The position numbers and the translations under genes are program-made. A stretch of 38,229 bases of DNA, taken from JAKPQD01 sp029572965. GTDB lineage: Bacteria > Bacteroidota > Bacteroidia > Bacteroidales > DTGW01. Where the stretch lies: NCBI GenBank assembly GCA_035374585.1, contig DAOSPF010000033.1, positions 1-38,229 on the forward strand, written 5' to 3'. Position 1 is the first letter of the stretch. The number at the start of each line of letters is the position of its first letter. The notes under the pieces were generated by a model. It saw only the letters and a list, made by a program, of their open reading frames with translations. It was not told where the DNA came from and did no database searches. This document shows positions 1 to 7,779 of this stretch, one piece after another.

Positions 1-19
1 TTGTTCTTTGTTCTTGATT

Positions 20-1738
20 CTAATTCACATTCTGAATCACTTTTACATACCCATTTTTATTCCCAACCATATAAACTCCTTTTGGAAGTCCTTCTATAGC
101 ATGCTTTCTTATTATTTTCGACCTTAATTTTACTCCTAAAACCGAATAAACATCCACCATTTCAAGCTCAGAATTGTTTTCAGGCATATCATTGATGCCT
201 GTTGGATCAAACTCTTGTGAATTTGACAGGAAAACAGTATCAATTACAAAGGCATTGCTGCCATTAGACCAAAATCCGGCAATATAAATATGGCTTGGTT
301 CAAGTGTACTTCCATCCCCTTTTTTGACATTTTTGAGGTTGACTACAACTTGGCGACTATTGCCAAATTTACCGGAGGTTGAAGCACCCCAGTAATTATT
401 CCCGTCAAAAAGCTTGAATTCAACATCCGCTTTGTTGGCACTGCCCAATTTTGCAACCAGGTATTTATAACCAGACAAATCAACCCCTTTGGAATATTGC
501 CAGCCACCGAAGCCCCATTGGCCTGTTTTAAGCGTTTTAGTAGTTTCATCAAAACTGCCATTGCTGAATATATTAGGGTTCAACAACTCATTTGTAAGCG
601 GAAATGTTGTTGCATTGATTTTAAAATCAACCTGTTTCATTGTCCCTTGTGAACCTTTAAAACTTGCAGTAATAACAGCAGCGCCATCTCGTACAACTTC
701 AATATATCCGTTTGTCATCTTTACAACATCAGGATTGCTGACAGAATAACCTGCTTTATTGGCAACATCAAGGGTATGTCCGTCTGCATAAATGGCAGTT
801 AAAGACAACCTCTGTATTGACCCTGTCAACAAAGTGTAGCTGTTTTTTTCAACACTCAATGAATCAACCGTATTTCCTTCAACCGTGTTATAGGTTTTTA
901 ACAGCGAGAGCATCTGCAACCCGTAATGTCTGCCCAACTCACGAGCGCCTTCAGTAGAAAAATGCAAACCATCCTTGCCATTGCCTGCACATCCTTTAGA
1001 AGATATTGCATAAGCATTAGGGATATAATAAGGCAAAGTAGCAATAATGCCGTTCATGCCCCAGCAAATACCCCCTTCATCTTTACCCAGCAATTCACCA
1101 GCAAGCAAAGGAATTGAGTTTGCTTCAATATTCAAATCTGCCAGCATGTTGTTATAAATTTTCTTAACCTTTTCGGGCCAATCGGTTTGCCCATTATTGC
1201 TTTCGCCCTGATGAAGCAATATGCCTTTTATCACCCCTTTTTTCTGGGCCATTTTGGCCATTTCTATAATCTTGGCATAAGGGTTGCCGCCATAGATATC
1301 CATAAGCCCTTTCTGCCATGCATCGGCATTCTGGTAATACTGCGTATAATTGTCCTTATCAAAAGCATCAATACCGCTGCCACCCATGGCAACAACTATT
1401 ACACCAACTTTTATGCTGTCAGGAAGGCTATCAACGAGAACCCGGCCAAAATAATCAGCCGGGGTAAGCCCGTTGTCCCATCGGCATAATGGAGGCTTAG
1501 CGGTGTACCAATTTCCTGCCGACCTTCCATTATGCAGAAAATCACCAGCACTAACTGTCATCACTTTGAAACGTTCGCTAACACCTATAGTATCAGCGGC
1601 AGCAATAGCTGCATTACCTTCCATATTGGACTGCCCAAAACATATATAGATATGAAAATTGGGATCAGGCGAATCCAATGCTTGCGCATAATTGCCAAAC
1701 AATATAAAACCTGTAATAATTGCAATAAAATACTTCAT
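20..1738 (-). CDS. CE6/SASA-type carbohydrate acetylesterase with T9SS C-terminal signal
   Basis: A 572-residue secreted esterase, probably removing O-acetyl groups from plant polysaccharide such as xylan. It begins with a signal peptide (about residues 1-20). The SGNH/SASA-type catalytic domain follows: nucleophile block FGQSNMEG with Ser37, a HQGES block at 176-180, and a D-x-x-H block DGLHFS with Asp256 and His259. After the catalytic domain come a bacterial Ig-like segment (about 293-375) and a beta-rich, carbohydrate-binding-like region (about 376-510). The last 55 residues (VYSVLGVKLRS ... LPKGVYMV) look like a type A T9SS sorting domain, so the enzyme is probably exported to the cell surface. 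It is the last PUL gene before the window edge, 41 nt after the small membrane gene. Motifs and architecture are read directly; acetylxylan as substrate is inferred from the neighbours, and a sialate O-acetylesterase-like activity is the main alternative. Confidence 0.85.
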   Translation of the reverse strand: MKYFIAIITGFILFGNYAQALDSPDPNFHIYICFGQSNMEGNAAIAAADTIGVSERFKVMTVSAGDFLHNGRSAGNWYTAKPPLCRWDNGLTPADYFGRVLVDSLPDSIKVGVIVVAMGGSGIDAFDKDNYTQYYQNADAWQKGLMDIYGGNPYAKIIEMAKMAQKKGVIKGILLHQGESNNGQTDWPEKVKKIYNNMLADLNIEANSIPLLAGELLGKDEGGICWGMNGIIATLPYYIPNAYAISSKGCAGNGKDGLHFSTEGARELGRHYGLQMLSLLKTYNTVEGNTVDSLSVEKNSYTLLTGSIQRLSLTAIYADGHTLDVANKAGYSVSNPDVVKMTNGYIEVVRDGAAVITASFKGSQGTMKQVDFKINATTFPLTNELLNPNIFSNGSFDETTKTLKTGQWGFGGWQYSKGVDLSGYKYLVAKLGSANKADVEFKLFDGNNYWGASTSGKFGNSRQVVVNLKNVKKGDGSTLEPSHIYIAGFWSNGSNAFVIDTVFLSNSQEFDPTGINDMPENNSELEMVDVYSVLGVKLRSKIIRKHAIEGLPKGVYMVGNKNGYVKVIQNVN

Positions 1739-1779
1739 AAAACCTTTCTTATTTATAAAAAAACATTACCAACCCCACA

Positions 1780-1992
1780 CTATTCGTTTACTACCCTCTG
1801 TTTTCTTCCAATAGCAATATATAATATGAAGCCCAAAAAATTTAAGCACAGTACTATTATGACCCAAATCAACTTGTTATTGCCTTCAAATCTGGATTTC
1901 AGAATATCTATTAAGGCAAGTACTGGCAACAGCATTGCCAATACAACCATAATAAGACCCAATATAACACCCGTTCCTGTGATTAATTCCAT
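1780..1992 (-). CDS. PLDc_N domain small membrane protein
   Basis: A 70-residue protein with two predicted membrane helices (about residues 8-30 and 41-62). The second helix and tail, NKLIWVIIVLCLNFLGFILY followed by IGRKQR, match the phospholipase D nuclease N-terminal (PLDc_N) domain. That domain often occurs alone as a small inner-membrane protein of unknown role. It lies 11 nt after the GH2 gene and 41 nt before the esterase gene, so it is probably co-transcribed with the enzymes. No catalytic HKD motif is present, so phospholipase activity is not expected. The family match is good; the function is unknown. Confidence 0.8.
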   Translation of the reverse strand: MELITGTGVILGLIMVVLAMLLPVLALIDILKSRFEGNNKLIWVIIVLCLNFLGFILYIAIGRKQRVVNE

Positions 1993-2003
1993 ACAATCAA
2001 TTG

Positions 2004-5000
2004 TTATTTCTCAGCCTTTTCGTCTCCTAATTTCAAAACATAACTAAAATCTGTATCATCAGACTTTACCTGGTATTTTTCCAACGGACGGGGGCCACAG
2101 CTGGCCGAACCAACACCCAGTGTCTTTGCTGACAAGCAGAATACAGTTGCTGTACTTGCCGGAAGGTCAATCTTATATTCCACAGGGTTCATCTGCTCAT
2201 CGGTATAAGGCAATGCCGAGAACTGCATCAGTTTTTCATCGGCTTTTACCTCAAACAAAGGCATGTCGGCACCGTTGAATTTCACCCAACGCATTTCCTC
2301 ACGGTTGCCATACTCCATAGGCTTTTCATACTCGTATTGGTTGTTTACCTCCAATTCGTATAAGCCAACATCCTGGGCACTTTTGCGGTCGGCATAGTTT
2401 TCGACCGGGCCACGGCCAAAATAATTGAGGCGGTCGTACTTTTTGTCGAGCAACATGCGTACCCCAATACGGGCAAGGTTGATACGAAAGCCAGTAAACT
2501 GCACTTTATTGTCAACCTTTACAGTGCCGTCACCTTTTATAGTATATACAGCAGTATGATATGCTGCAAACCCTTCTTTCCCTTCAGCTTTAATGGTGGC
2601 AGTAACTTTTGCAGCAGTATTATCAATAATTTCAGTTTTCATATCAACCACAGAATACTTGAGGTCTTTCACCCCGTACTTTGACCATTCTCTATCGACC
2701 CACCAATCGTCGGTTTGGTGCATTGCCCTATATAAATGCAATTTGGGGGCACCGTCAGAAGTCAGGATATTCTTGCCATTCTTTTCAATTTGGGTCAAAA
2801 AGCCTGTTTTTTTATCAAAGGTGAGAGCAAAACCCGAACCTGAAACCTTTACCTGCTGGGCATCCTGAATAAGCTTAACAGGTTGAGTAACTTTAGCTTC
2901 AACCACAGGCAAAGTCTTTATGGGCAGCTTAAACTGTTCCCAGGCCACTTCATAGCCTTTGTCAGCCCATAATGTTTTAGTTTTTTGTGTAAACGAAACC
3001 CGCACAAAATATTCAGCCCCGGCTTTTGGGTTTTCTATTTTATAAGGGATGATAGCGATAGTGCGCCCCCAATGGTTGCGGATTTCTAATGAGCCTTTGT
3101 CTATTTCTTTTCCATTTTCGGTTAAGCTCCATGAGGCATCAAAGCCATCTAAAGAGATGAACTGGTATTTATTTTTAATTTGAATTTCGCCATTAGCAGG
3201 GTCAACAAGGCTTATGTCTATCCATTGAAAAGCCTTTTTCATTTCAGGGAAATGAGGTTTAACACGGGTGCCCCCGGTAGCACGGTCAAAGGAAACAACC
3301 CCTTTATGAATAAAATAATGGTCGTTAGGAGCTTCGCCAAAGCCTCCGCCATAAGCCAGAATCGGATGGTTAGGGTCGCGCTTGTTCCACAGCGCCTGGT
3401 CTTGAAACTCCCAGATAGCGCCGCCAAGTATCTCAGGATTATTGTCAAAAGCTTCAGAATAGTCGGTCAACGAGCCCATAGAGTTGAACATGGCATGAAC
3501 AAACTCGCAGATATAAAGCGGCTTTGTCAAACCCCAGTATTTAACCATGTTTACATAATCTTCGGCAGTGCCATACATGCGGCCATCGAGGTCAGCAGGG
3601 TTGCGGCTGCCAGCGCCAAAGCGCTCGTAATGCACAGGACGGGATGAGTCTATTGCTTTTATTGCATTCATAGCAGCAACAAAGTTTGAACCCACTCCAC
3701 CACACTCGTTGCCCAACGACCAAATGATGACCGAAGGATGGTTCTTGAAATTTTCGACATTGGCCACGTTACGGTCAATGATGGCGGCTTTCATGGTAGG
3801 CTCTTCATCGAAACGGCCATCGTAGCCGTGACTCTCGCAGTTGGCTTCGGCTACAAGCCAAATGCCCCATTCGTCGCAAAGCTCGTACCATCGTGGGTTG
3901 TCGCAATAATGGCTGGTACGCACATGGTTGCAATTGCCTTGTTTGATCACCTCGAGGTCGCGGATCATTTGTTCTTCGGTAATGGCATGGCCAACATCTG
4001 ACCAATGTTCGTGGCGGTTAACGCCTTTCAGTTTGATAGGAACACCGTTTACAGTAAATACGCGCCCTTTGATTTCTATTTTTCGGAAACCCACTTTTGT
4101 AGAAAGTATTTCCCCTTCGGTACTTGCCAATACAAGGGTATATAAATTAGGCGTTTCTGCAGTCCATTTGGCCGGATTGCTAACCGGAAACTTAATCTGC
4201 ACTTGCTGTTCCTGTTTTGAAGCAATAGCAGCGGCAGTCGCATTGCCTTTTACTACCTCTCTGCCCTCTTTGTCATATAGTGTAGCTGTCAGTGTTTGAG
4301 CCTTGGCTCCTTTGTCGCCATAGTTTTTGATTTTAGCCACCACCTCAACAGAAGCATCTTTATAGTCTTTGTCTAAGTCTTGTTTTACAAAGAAATCGCG
4401 AATATGTACTTGTGGAGCGCTCCAAAGATAGACATTTCGGAATATGCCGTGCAAACGCCACATATCCTGGTCTTCGAGCCATGTACCAGAGCTGTATTGA
4501 TACACCTCAACAGCAATAGTATTGGAGCCGGGTTTCAGGTATTTGGTCAGGTCAAACTCGGCAGCATTGCGGCTATTTACGCTATATCCGACTTTTTCGC
4601 CGTTAATCCATAGAAAGAACGCACAATCTACGCCTTCAAAGGTGATAAAAATGCGTCGGCCGGCCCATTCGGCAGGAACTTCAAAATCCCTTCTGTAGCT
4701 ACCCACCGGGTTGCGCTCTTTGTAAGCGGTAAACCAACTTTCGGGAGTACTCATTATACGCGGAAAATCCTTTTTTATGGTATAACCAAAATTGCGGTAA
4801 AAAGGAGTACCATAACCATGTATTTCCCAATTGGAAGGCACAGGTATTTCGGCCCATGATGAAACATCAAAACCGGGCTTGTAAAAGTCAACCGGCCGTT
4901 GTTCAGGGCTGGGCACCCAGTTGAACTTCCAGTTTCCATTGAGGCTTTTGCACAAACCAGATGCCAGGCGTTTAGCCTGCAATGCCTCCTGCAAATTTGC

Positions 5001-5171
5001 ATAAGGCATAAGGGTTGCATGATATGGTTCTTTGTTTATCCCAAGCAGTTCGGGGTTTTCTATTTCGGCAGGATAATCAACACCGGGCTTTAAATCAGCC
5101 TGGGCCAATATTTCTGAGGATTTCATCAGAAAGCCAACAGTAAAAGCTAAGAGTAAATATTTTCTCATCAT
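2004..5171 (-). CDS. Glycoside hydrolase family 2, beta-galactosidase (LacZ-like)
   Basis: A large GH2 enzyme of about 1055 residues with a signal peptide (MMRKYLLLAFTVGF ... ILAQA), hence probably periplasmic or surface. The order of parts matches LacZ: N-terminal sugar-binding jelly roll (about 60-250), Ig-like domain (about 250-350), TIM barrel (about 365-640), a second Ig-like domain, and a C-terminal small-chain beta-sandwich (about 775-1055). The acid/base lies in SLGNECGG (Glu489 from this start) and the nucleophile in YICEFVHAMFNSMG (Glu556). These correspond to LGNESG and LCEYAHAMGNS in E. coli LacZ. The start was placed at the ATG-ATG pair that gives a clean signal peptide; an in-frame GTG at 5213 overlapping the upstream stop would only add 14 non-signal residues. 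The gene follows the GH43 gene by 38 nt. It probably removes beta-galactosyl decorations, although other GH2 specificities are possible. Confidence 0.9.
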   Translation of the reverse strand: MMRKYLLLAFTVGFLMKSSEILAQADLKPGVDYPAEIENPELLGINKEPYHATLMPYANLQEALQAKRLASGLCKSLNGNWKFNWVPSPEQRPVDFYKPGFDVSSWAEIPVPSNWEIHGYGTPFYRNFGYTIKKDFPRIMSTPESWFTAYKERNPVGSYRRDFEVPAEWAGRRIFITFEGVDCAFFLWINGEKVGYSVNSRNAAEFDLTKYLKPGSNTIAVEVYQYSSGTWLEDQDMWRLHGIFRNVYLWSAPQVHIRDFFVKQDLDKDYKDASVEVVAKIKNYGDKGAKAQTLTATLYDKEGREVVKGNATAAAIASKQEQQVQIKFPVSNPAKWTAETPNLYTLVLASTEGEILSTKVGFRKIEIKGRVFTVNGVPIKLKGVNRHEHWSDVGHAITEEQMIRDLEVIKQGNCNHVRTSHYCDNPRWYELCDEWGIWLVAEANCESHGYDGRFDEEPTMKAAIIDRNVANVENFKNHPSVIIWSLGNECGGVGSNFVAAMNAIKAIDSSRPVHYERFGAGSRNPADLDGRMYGTAEDYVNMVKYWGLTKPLYICEFVHAMFNSMGSLTDYSEAFDNNPEILGGAIWEFQDQALWNKRDPNHPILAYGGGFGEAPNDHYFIHKGVVSFDRATGGTRVKPHFPEMKKAFQWIDISLVDPANGEIQIKNKYQFISLDGFDASWSLTENGKEIDKGSLEIRNHWGRTIAIIPYKIENPKAGAEYFVRVSFTQKTKTLWADKGYEVAWEQFKLPIKTLPVVEAKVTQPVKLIQDAQQVKVSGSGFALTFDKKTGFLTQIEKNGKNILTSDGAPKLHLYRAMHQTDDWWVDREWSKYGVKDLKYSVVDMKTEIIDNTAAKVTATIKAEGKEGFAAYHTAVYTIKGDGTVKVDNKVQFTGFRINLARIGVRMLLDKKYDRLNYFGRGPVENYADRKSAQDVGLYELEVNNQYEYEKPMEYGNREEMRWVKFNGADMPLFEVKADEKLMQFSALPYTDEQMNPVEYKIDLPASTATVFCLSAKTLGVGSASCGPRPLEKYQVKSDDTDFSYVLKLGDEKAEK

Positions 5172-5209
5172 GTCTATTAATTTATTTCTCAAATAAAAAC
5201 TATACAGCA

Positions 5210-6616
5210 TCACTTATTGCTAAATTGCCACCAATCAAAATTGAACAAATCTTTCTCACCTTTGAACACAATGTATAAATCGTGAATGCCTTTTACATCT
5301 TTAACAGAAGCTTTGGCAGTATTCCATAAATCACCTTCACCTGATGAAACAATATTAATATCTGCCACAACAGGCCCGTCAATCTTGTCTATATGAAACT
5401 CAATCCTTCCTCCATACAAAGAGGCTACACTTACCTCAACAGTCTTGGCACCTTCAGCAAAATCAACAGACTGAACCTTGATATAATCTCCATTGTGGAT
5501 GGAAGTAACATACAACCTATCGGCTATTTTCTTTCCTTTATCCCACGGGACATTGCGTTCCCATTCAGTAGCAAATTCTGTTTTCAGGCCTTCACTAAAA
5601 GACATTGTTTCTGCTTCATTTTTCACAAAAGGGTTTAAAGTGCCAACATTGGCAACGCCTTTTGCTGACCACCAGGGATGTTTCTGAATGGTACCATCAG
5701 CGTTGTATTTAATCTCCTCAACACAAATAGAGCGCCTTTCATAATGTTTAGACATGGTACGCTTCAACACATTGTAATTGAACCCAAAGACATAAGTTTT
5801 CCCTTTATATTCTATGACCCCCGGATGGTTTCCGGAAGATCTCACGTCTGGATCCATTATTGTACCTTTACATTTCCAAGGGCCAACCGGGCTATCGCTC
5901 ATGGCATAACCAATACCTTCAGGACAACATCTTGAAGCCCAGGCCAGATAATAATACTTATTCTTTTTCCAAAGCCAGGGGCCTTCTGTATAGGAAGCTT
6001 CAGCAGGAGTCCCTGTAAAATCAATAGAGGCAACCTGAATCTCACCTTTTAGCGAAACCATATCTTCATTGAGCTTTGCATAGTAACAAGGGCCATTTCC
6101 ACCCCAGTATAGATAAGCCTGACCATCCTCATCTATAAAGACAGTTGGGTCATAATCGCCAGGGTTAGACCTAAAAATTAGCGGCTTGCCAAGTACATCA
6201 ATAAAGGGACCATAAGGACTGCCGGATACAGCAACACCAATCGCCATTTTCCCCTGGTAAATAGTAGGACAATAAAGATAAAACTTGCCCTTTCGCTCAA
6301 TGCATTGAGGAGCCCAGGCACTATGTCCATCAGCCCATGCAAAAGTCCGATATGGCTCTTTTACGCCAGCAATAATGCCACGGTCAGTCCAATTGACCAT
6401 ATCTGTAGAGGTATATAACATCCAATTTTCCATCTGAAAGCCAAAAGCACCGTCTTCATCATGACTGGTATATAAAAAAACGGTATCATGATAAACCAAT
6501 GGAGCCGGGTCGGCTGTATATTTAGTCTGAATTATTGGGTTATCAGCAAAACAATAAGAAGCAAAGCTTGAAAATGCTATTGCTAATGAACCCAGTTTCT
6601 TAAAAAGATTTGTCAT
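5210..6616 (-). CDS. GH43 family arabinofuranosidase/xylosidase with C-terminal CBM6
   Basis: A 468-residue secreted glycosidase of the five-bladed GH43 fold. A signal peptide (about 1-24, ending YCFA-D) precedes the catalytic domain. The three GH43 acids are visible: base Asp36 in TADPAPLVY, pKa modulator Asp156 in GDYDPTVFID, and acid Glu211 in SYTEGPWLWK. Residues from about 335 to the end (KNEAETMSFSEG ... FDWWQF) form a CBM6-like beta-sandwich. Known activities of GH43-CBM6 proteins are alpha-L-arabinofuranosidase, beta-xylosidase and arabinoxylan arabinofuranohydrolase; the sequence alone does not choose between them. Its TGA stop overlaps an in-frame GTG of the next gene, and the GH2 gene starts 38 nt later, so the two are clearly one operon. 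Confidence 0.88.
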   Translation of the reverse strand: MTNLFKKLGSLAIAFSSFASYCFADNPIIQTKYTADPAPLVYHDTVFLYTSHDEDGAFGFQMENWMLYTSTDMVNWTDRGIIAGVKEPYRTFAWADGHSAWAPQCIERKGKFYLYCPTIYQGKMAIGVAVSGSPYGPFIDVLGKPLIFRSNPGDYDPTVFIDEDGQAYLYWGGNGPCYYAKLNEDMVSLKGEIQVASIDFTGTPAEASYTEGPWLWKKNKYYYLAWASRCCPEGIGYAMSDSPVGPWKCKGTIMDPDVRSSGNHPGVIEYKGKTYVFGFNYNVLKRTMSKHYERRSICVEEIKYNADGTIQKHPWWSAKGVANVGTLNPFVKNEAETMSFSEGLKTEFATEWERNVPWDKGKKIADRLYVTSIHNGDYIKVQSVDFAEGAKTVEVSVASLYGGRIEFHIDKIDGPVVADINIVSSGEGDLWNTAKASVKDVKGIHDLYIVFKGEKDLFNFDWWQFSNK

Positions 6617-6693
6617 GATTAGTAATTTTTAAAATATCTTTAATAACTTATTGAATAGGGCGTTATGCCGAAAACGAAAAGCCACAGCTACAC

Positions 6694-7071
6694 CTAATCC
6701 GTTTCCTTTTCAGTTTTTTCATTGAAATACACCCTGAGTGCTTTTGAAATGTACAATACCAGGATGCCACAGAACAACAACACGCTAAGCCCTGAAAAAT
6801 CTATGCGTATTGCTCTCTCAACCAGCTGCAACAACAGTATAAATAAGCAACTCCAGAGCATCCCAATTCCAGAATATTTGAAAAAATGGATTAAAAATGG
6901 GATCATATCAAAATGGGCCGAATTGGATTGGGCTTCTATGCCCGACTTCTTGCGAAGAAAATCCATCACCGCTGTAAAAGCCCATAAAAACACAAATATC
7001 AACAAGATATAAATAAACCATTTCGGCAGTTCGAGGTTGATAAATGAATCGAAGCTTAATCTATTGTCCAT
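6694..7071 (-). CDS. Hypothetical three-helix membrane protein
   Basis: A 125-residue protein that I cannot place in a family. Three hydrophobic stretches at about 17-37, 65-85 and 92-112 suggest three membrane helices, with a charged linker (FLRKKSGIEAQSNSAHF) between the first two and a charged, acidic tail (FNEKTEKETD). The overall look weakly recalls DUF2975-type membrane proteins, but no partner Xre-type regulator is next to it, so I do not assign it. It is 29 nt after the 171-residue gene and 77 nt before the second GH43, inside the run of PUL enzyme genes, and is probably co-transcribed with them. Confidence 0.6.
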   Translation of the reverse strand: MDNRLSFDSFINLELPKWFIYILLIFVFLWAFTAVMDFLRKKSGIEAQSNSAHFDMIPFLIHFFKYSGIGMLWSCLFILLLQLVERAIRIDFSGLSVLLFCGILVLYISKALRVYFNEKTEKETD

Positions 7072-7100
7072 GTTAGTTTGTTTATTAGTTTATAAAAGTT

Positions 7101-7616
7101 TTAGAGTTTTATTCCATTAATTTTTGCATCAGAATATATTTTCTCCATGGCATCGCGTATCACAAGTTCCTTTGCTTTTTGAGTAGAACACAACCCGACA
7201 ATTTTATACTTGCCAGAAATCGAGATTTGTCCGTCAATGCGATACTTAATATTAGCTTTATCAGTGTTTACTTCGTATTCTTTTTTTAGATTGACTGAAA
7301 TGGAATAATCAGAAGCCTTATAGAATGGCATCCAGATAGGCCCAAAATCGACGTCGTTAAGGTCAACCACTATTGGGTGAGGCTCATGGATATCACCAAC
7401 AACAAGAGTATCGTATTTAACAACAACAGGAAAAGAGTCTTGAGGCAAATCTTCCATTTTTCCAACTTTGCCACTTAACCAAACGATTCCTTTCGAATTG
7501 TTCCAGTTGGTCTGTATATTATTGGAATAATTACTTGTGTATAACTCAATTTTTACAGCACTAATGATCATGAGTAAAACAATGACAACAAGCAGTATGA
7601 TTAATATTTTTTTCAT
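7101..7616 (-). CDS. Hypothetical N-terminally anchored periplasmic protein
   Basis: A 171-residue protein of unknown family. Residues 4-22 form one strong hydrophobic segment (a signal anchor or uncleaved signal peptide). The rest is a soluble, beta-rich domain that would face the periplasm: strand-like stretches (FPVVVKYDTLVVG, YSISVNLKKEYEV, YRIDGQISISGKYKIVG) followed by one C-terminal helix (TQKAKELVIRDAMEKIYSDA). No catalytic motif is evident. Together with the next gene it forms a small pair inserted between the two GH43 genes; nothing in its sequence ties it to carbohydrate. Confidence 0.6.
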   Translation of the reverse strand: MKKILIILLVVIVLLMIISAVKIELYTSNYSNNIQTNWNNSKGIVWLSGKVGKMEDLPQDSFPVVVKYDTLVVGDIHEPHPIVVDLNDVDFGPIWMPFYKASDYSISVNLKKEYEVNTDKANIKYRIDGQISISGKYKIVGLCSTQKAKELVIRDAMEKIYSDAKINGIKL

Positions 7617-7666
7617 CGGTTGGGGTTTTTATTCTTTATAATACAGTTACAAATCAAATTACTTTA

Positions 7667-7773
7667 TTGAATTAGGCTCTTAACTAATATAGTATCTCAT
7701 TTATCGCAGATTAGCAGCAAACTGTGTTTAATCTCTGCTACCTTTTGATATATTTGCTAAAAGCCTAATTCAA
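7667..7773. repeat. 107-bp element with perfect 12-bp terminal inverted repeats
   Basis: The ends TTGAATTAGGCT (7667-7678) and AGCCTAATTCAA (7762-7773) are exact reverse complements. Inside, GCAGATTA and TAATCTctGC pair as a second, bulged stem, so the region could fold as a two-tier stem-loop. A 7-bp direct repeat CTTTATT lies nearby on both sides (7662-7668 and 7778-7784), but it overlaps the left end and stands 4 nt off the right end, so it is not a clean target duplication. The element begins 6 nt after the stop of the GH43 gene. It may be a MITE-like remnant or an RNA structure at the 3' end of the transcript; there is no T-run to make it a simple terminator. Confidence 0.5.
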
Positions 7774-7779
7774 ATGTCT

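Noticed and set aside
3180..3647. Plus-strand open frame of 155 codons inside the GH2 region
   Set aside because: It is antisense to the GH2 catalytic barrel; the minus strand has the conserved catalytic motifs there.
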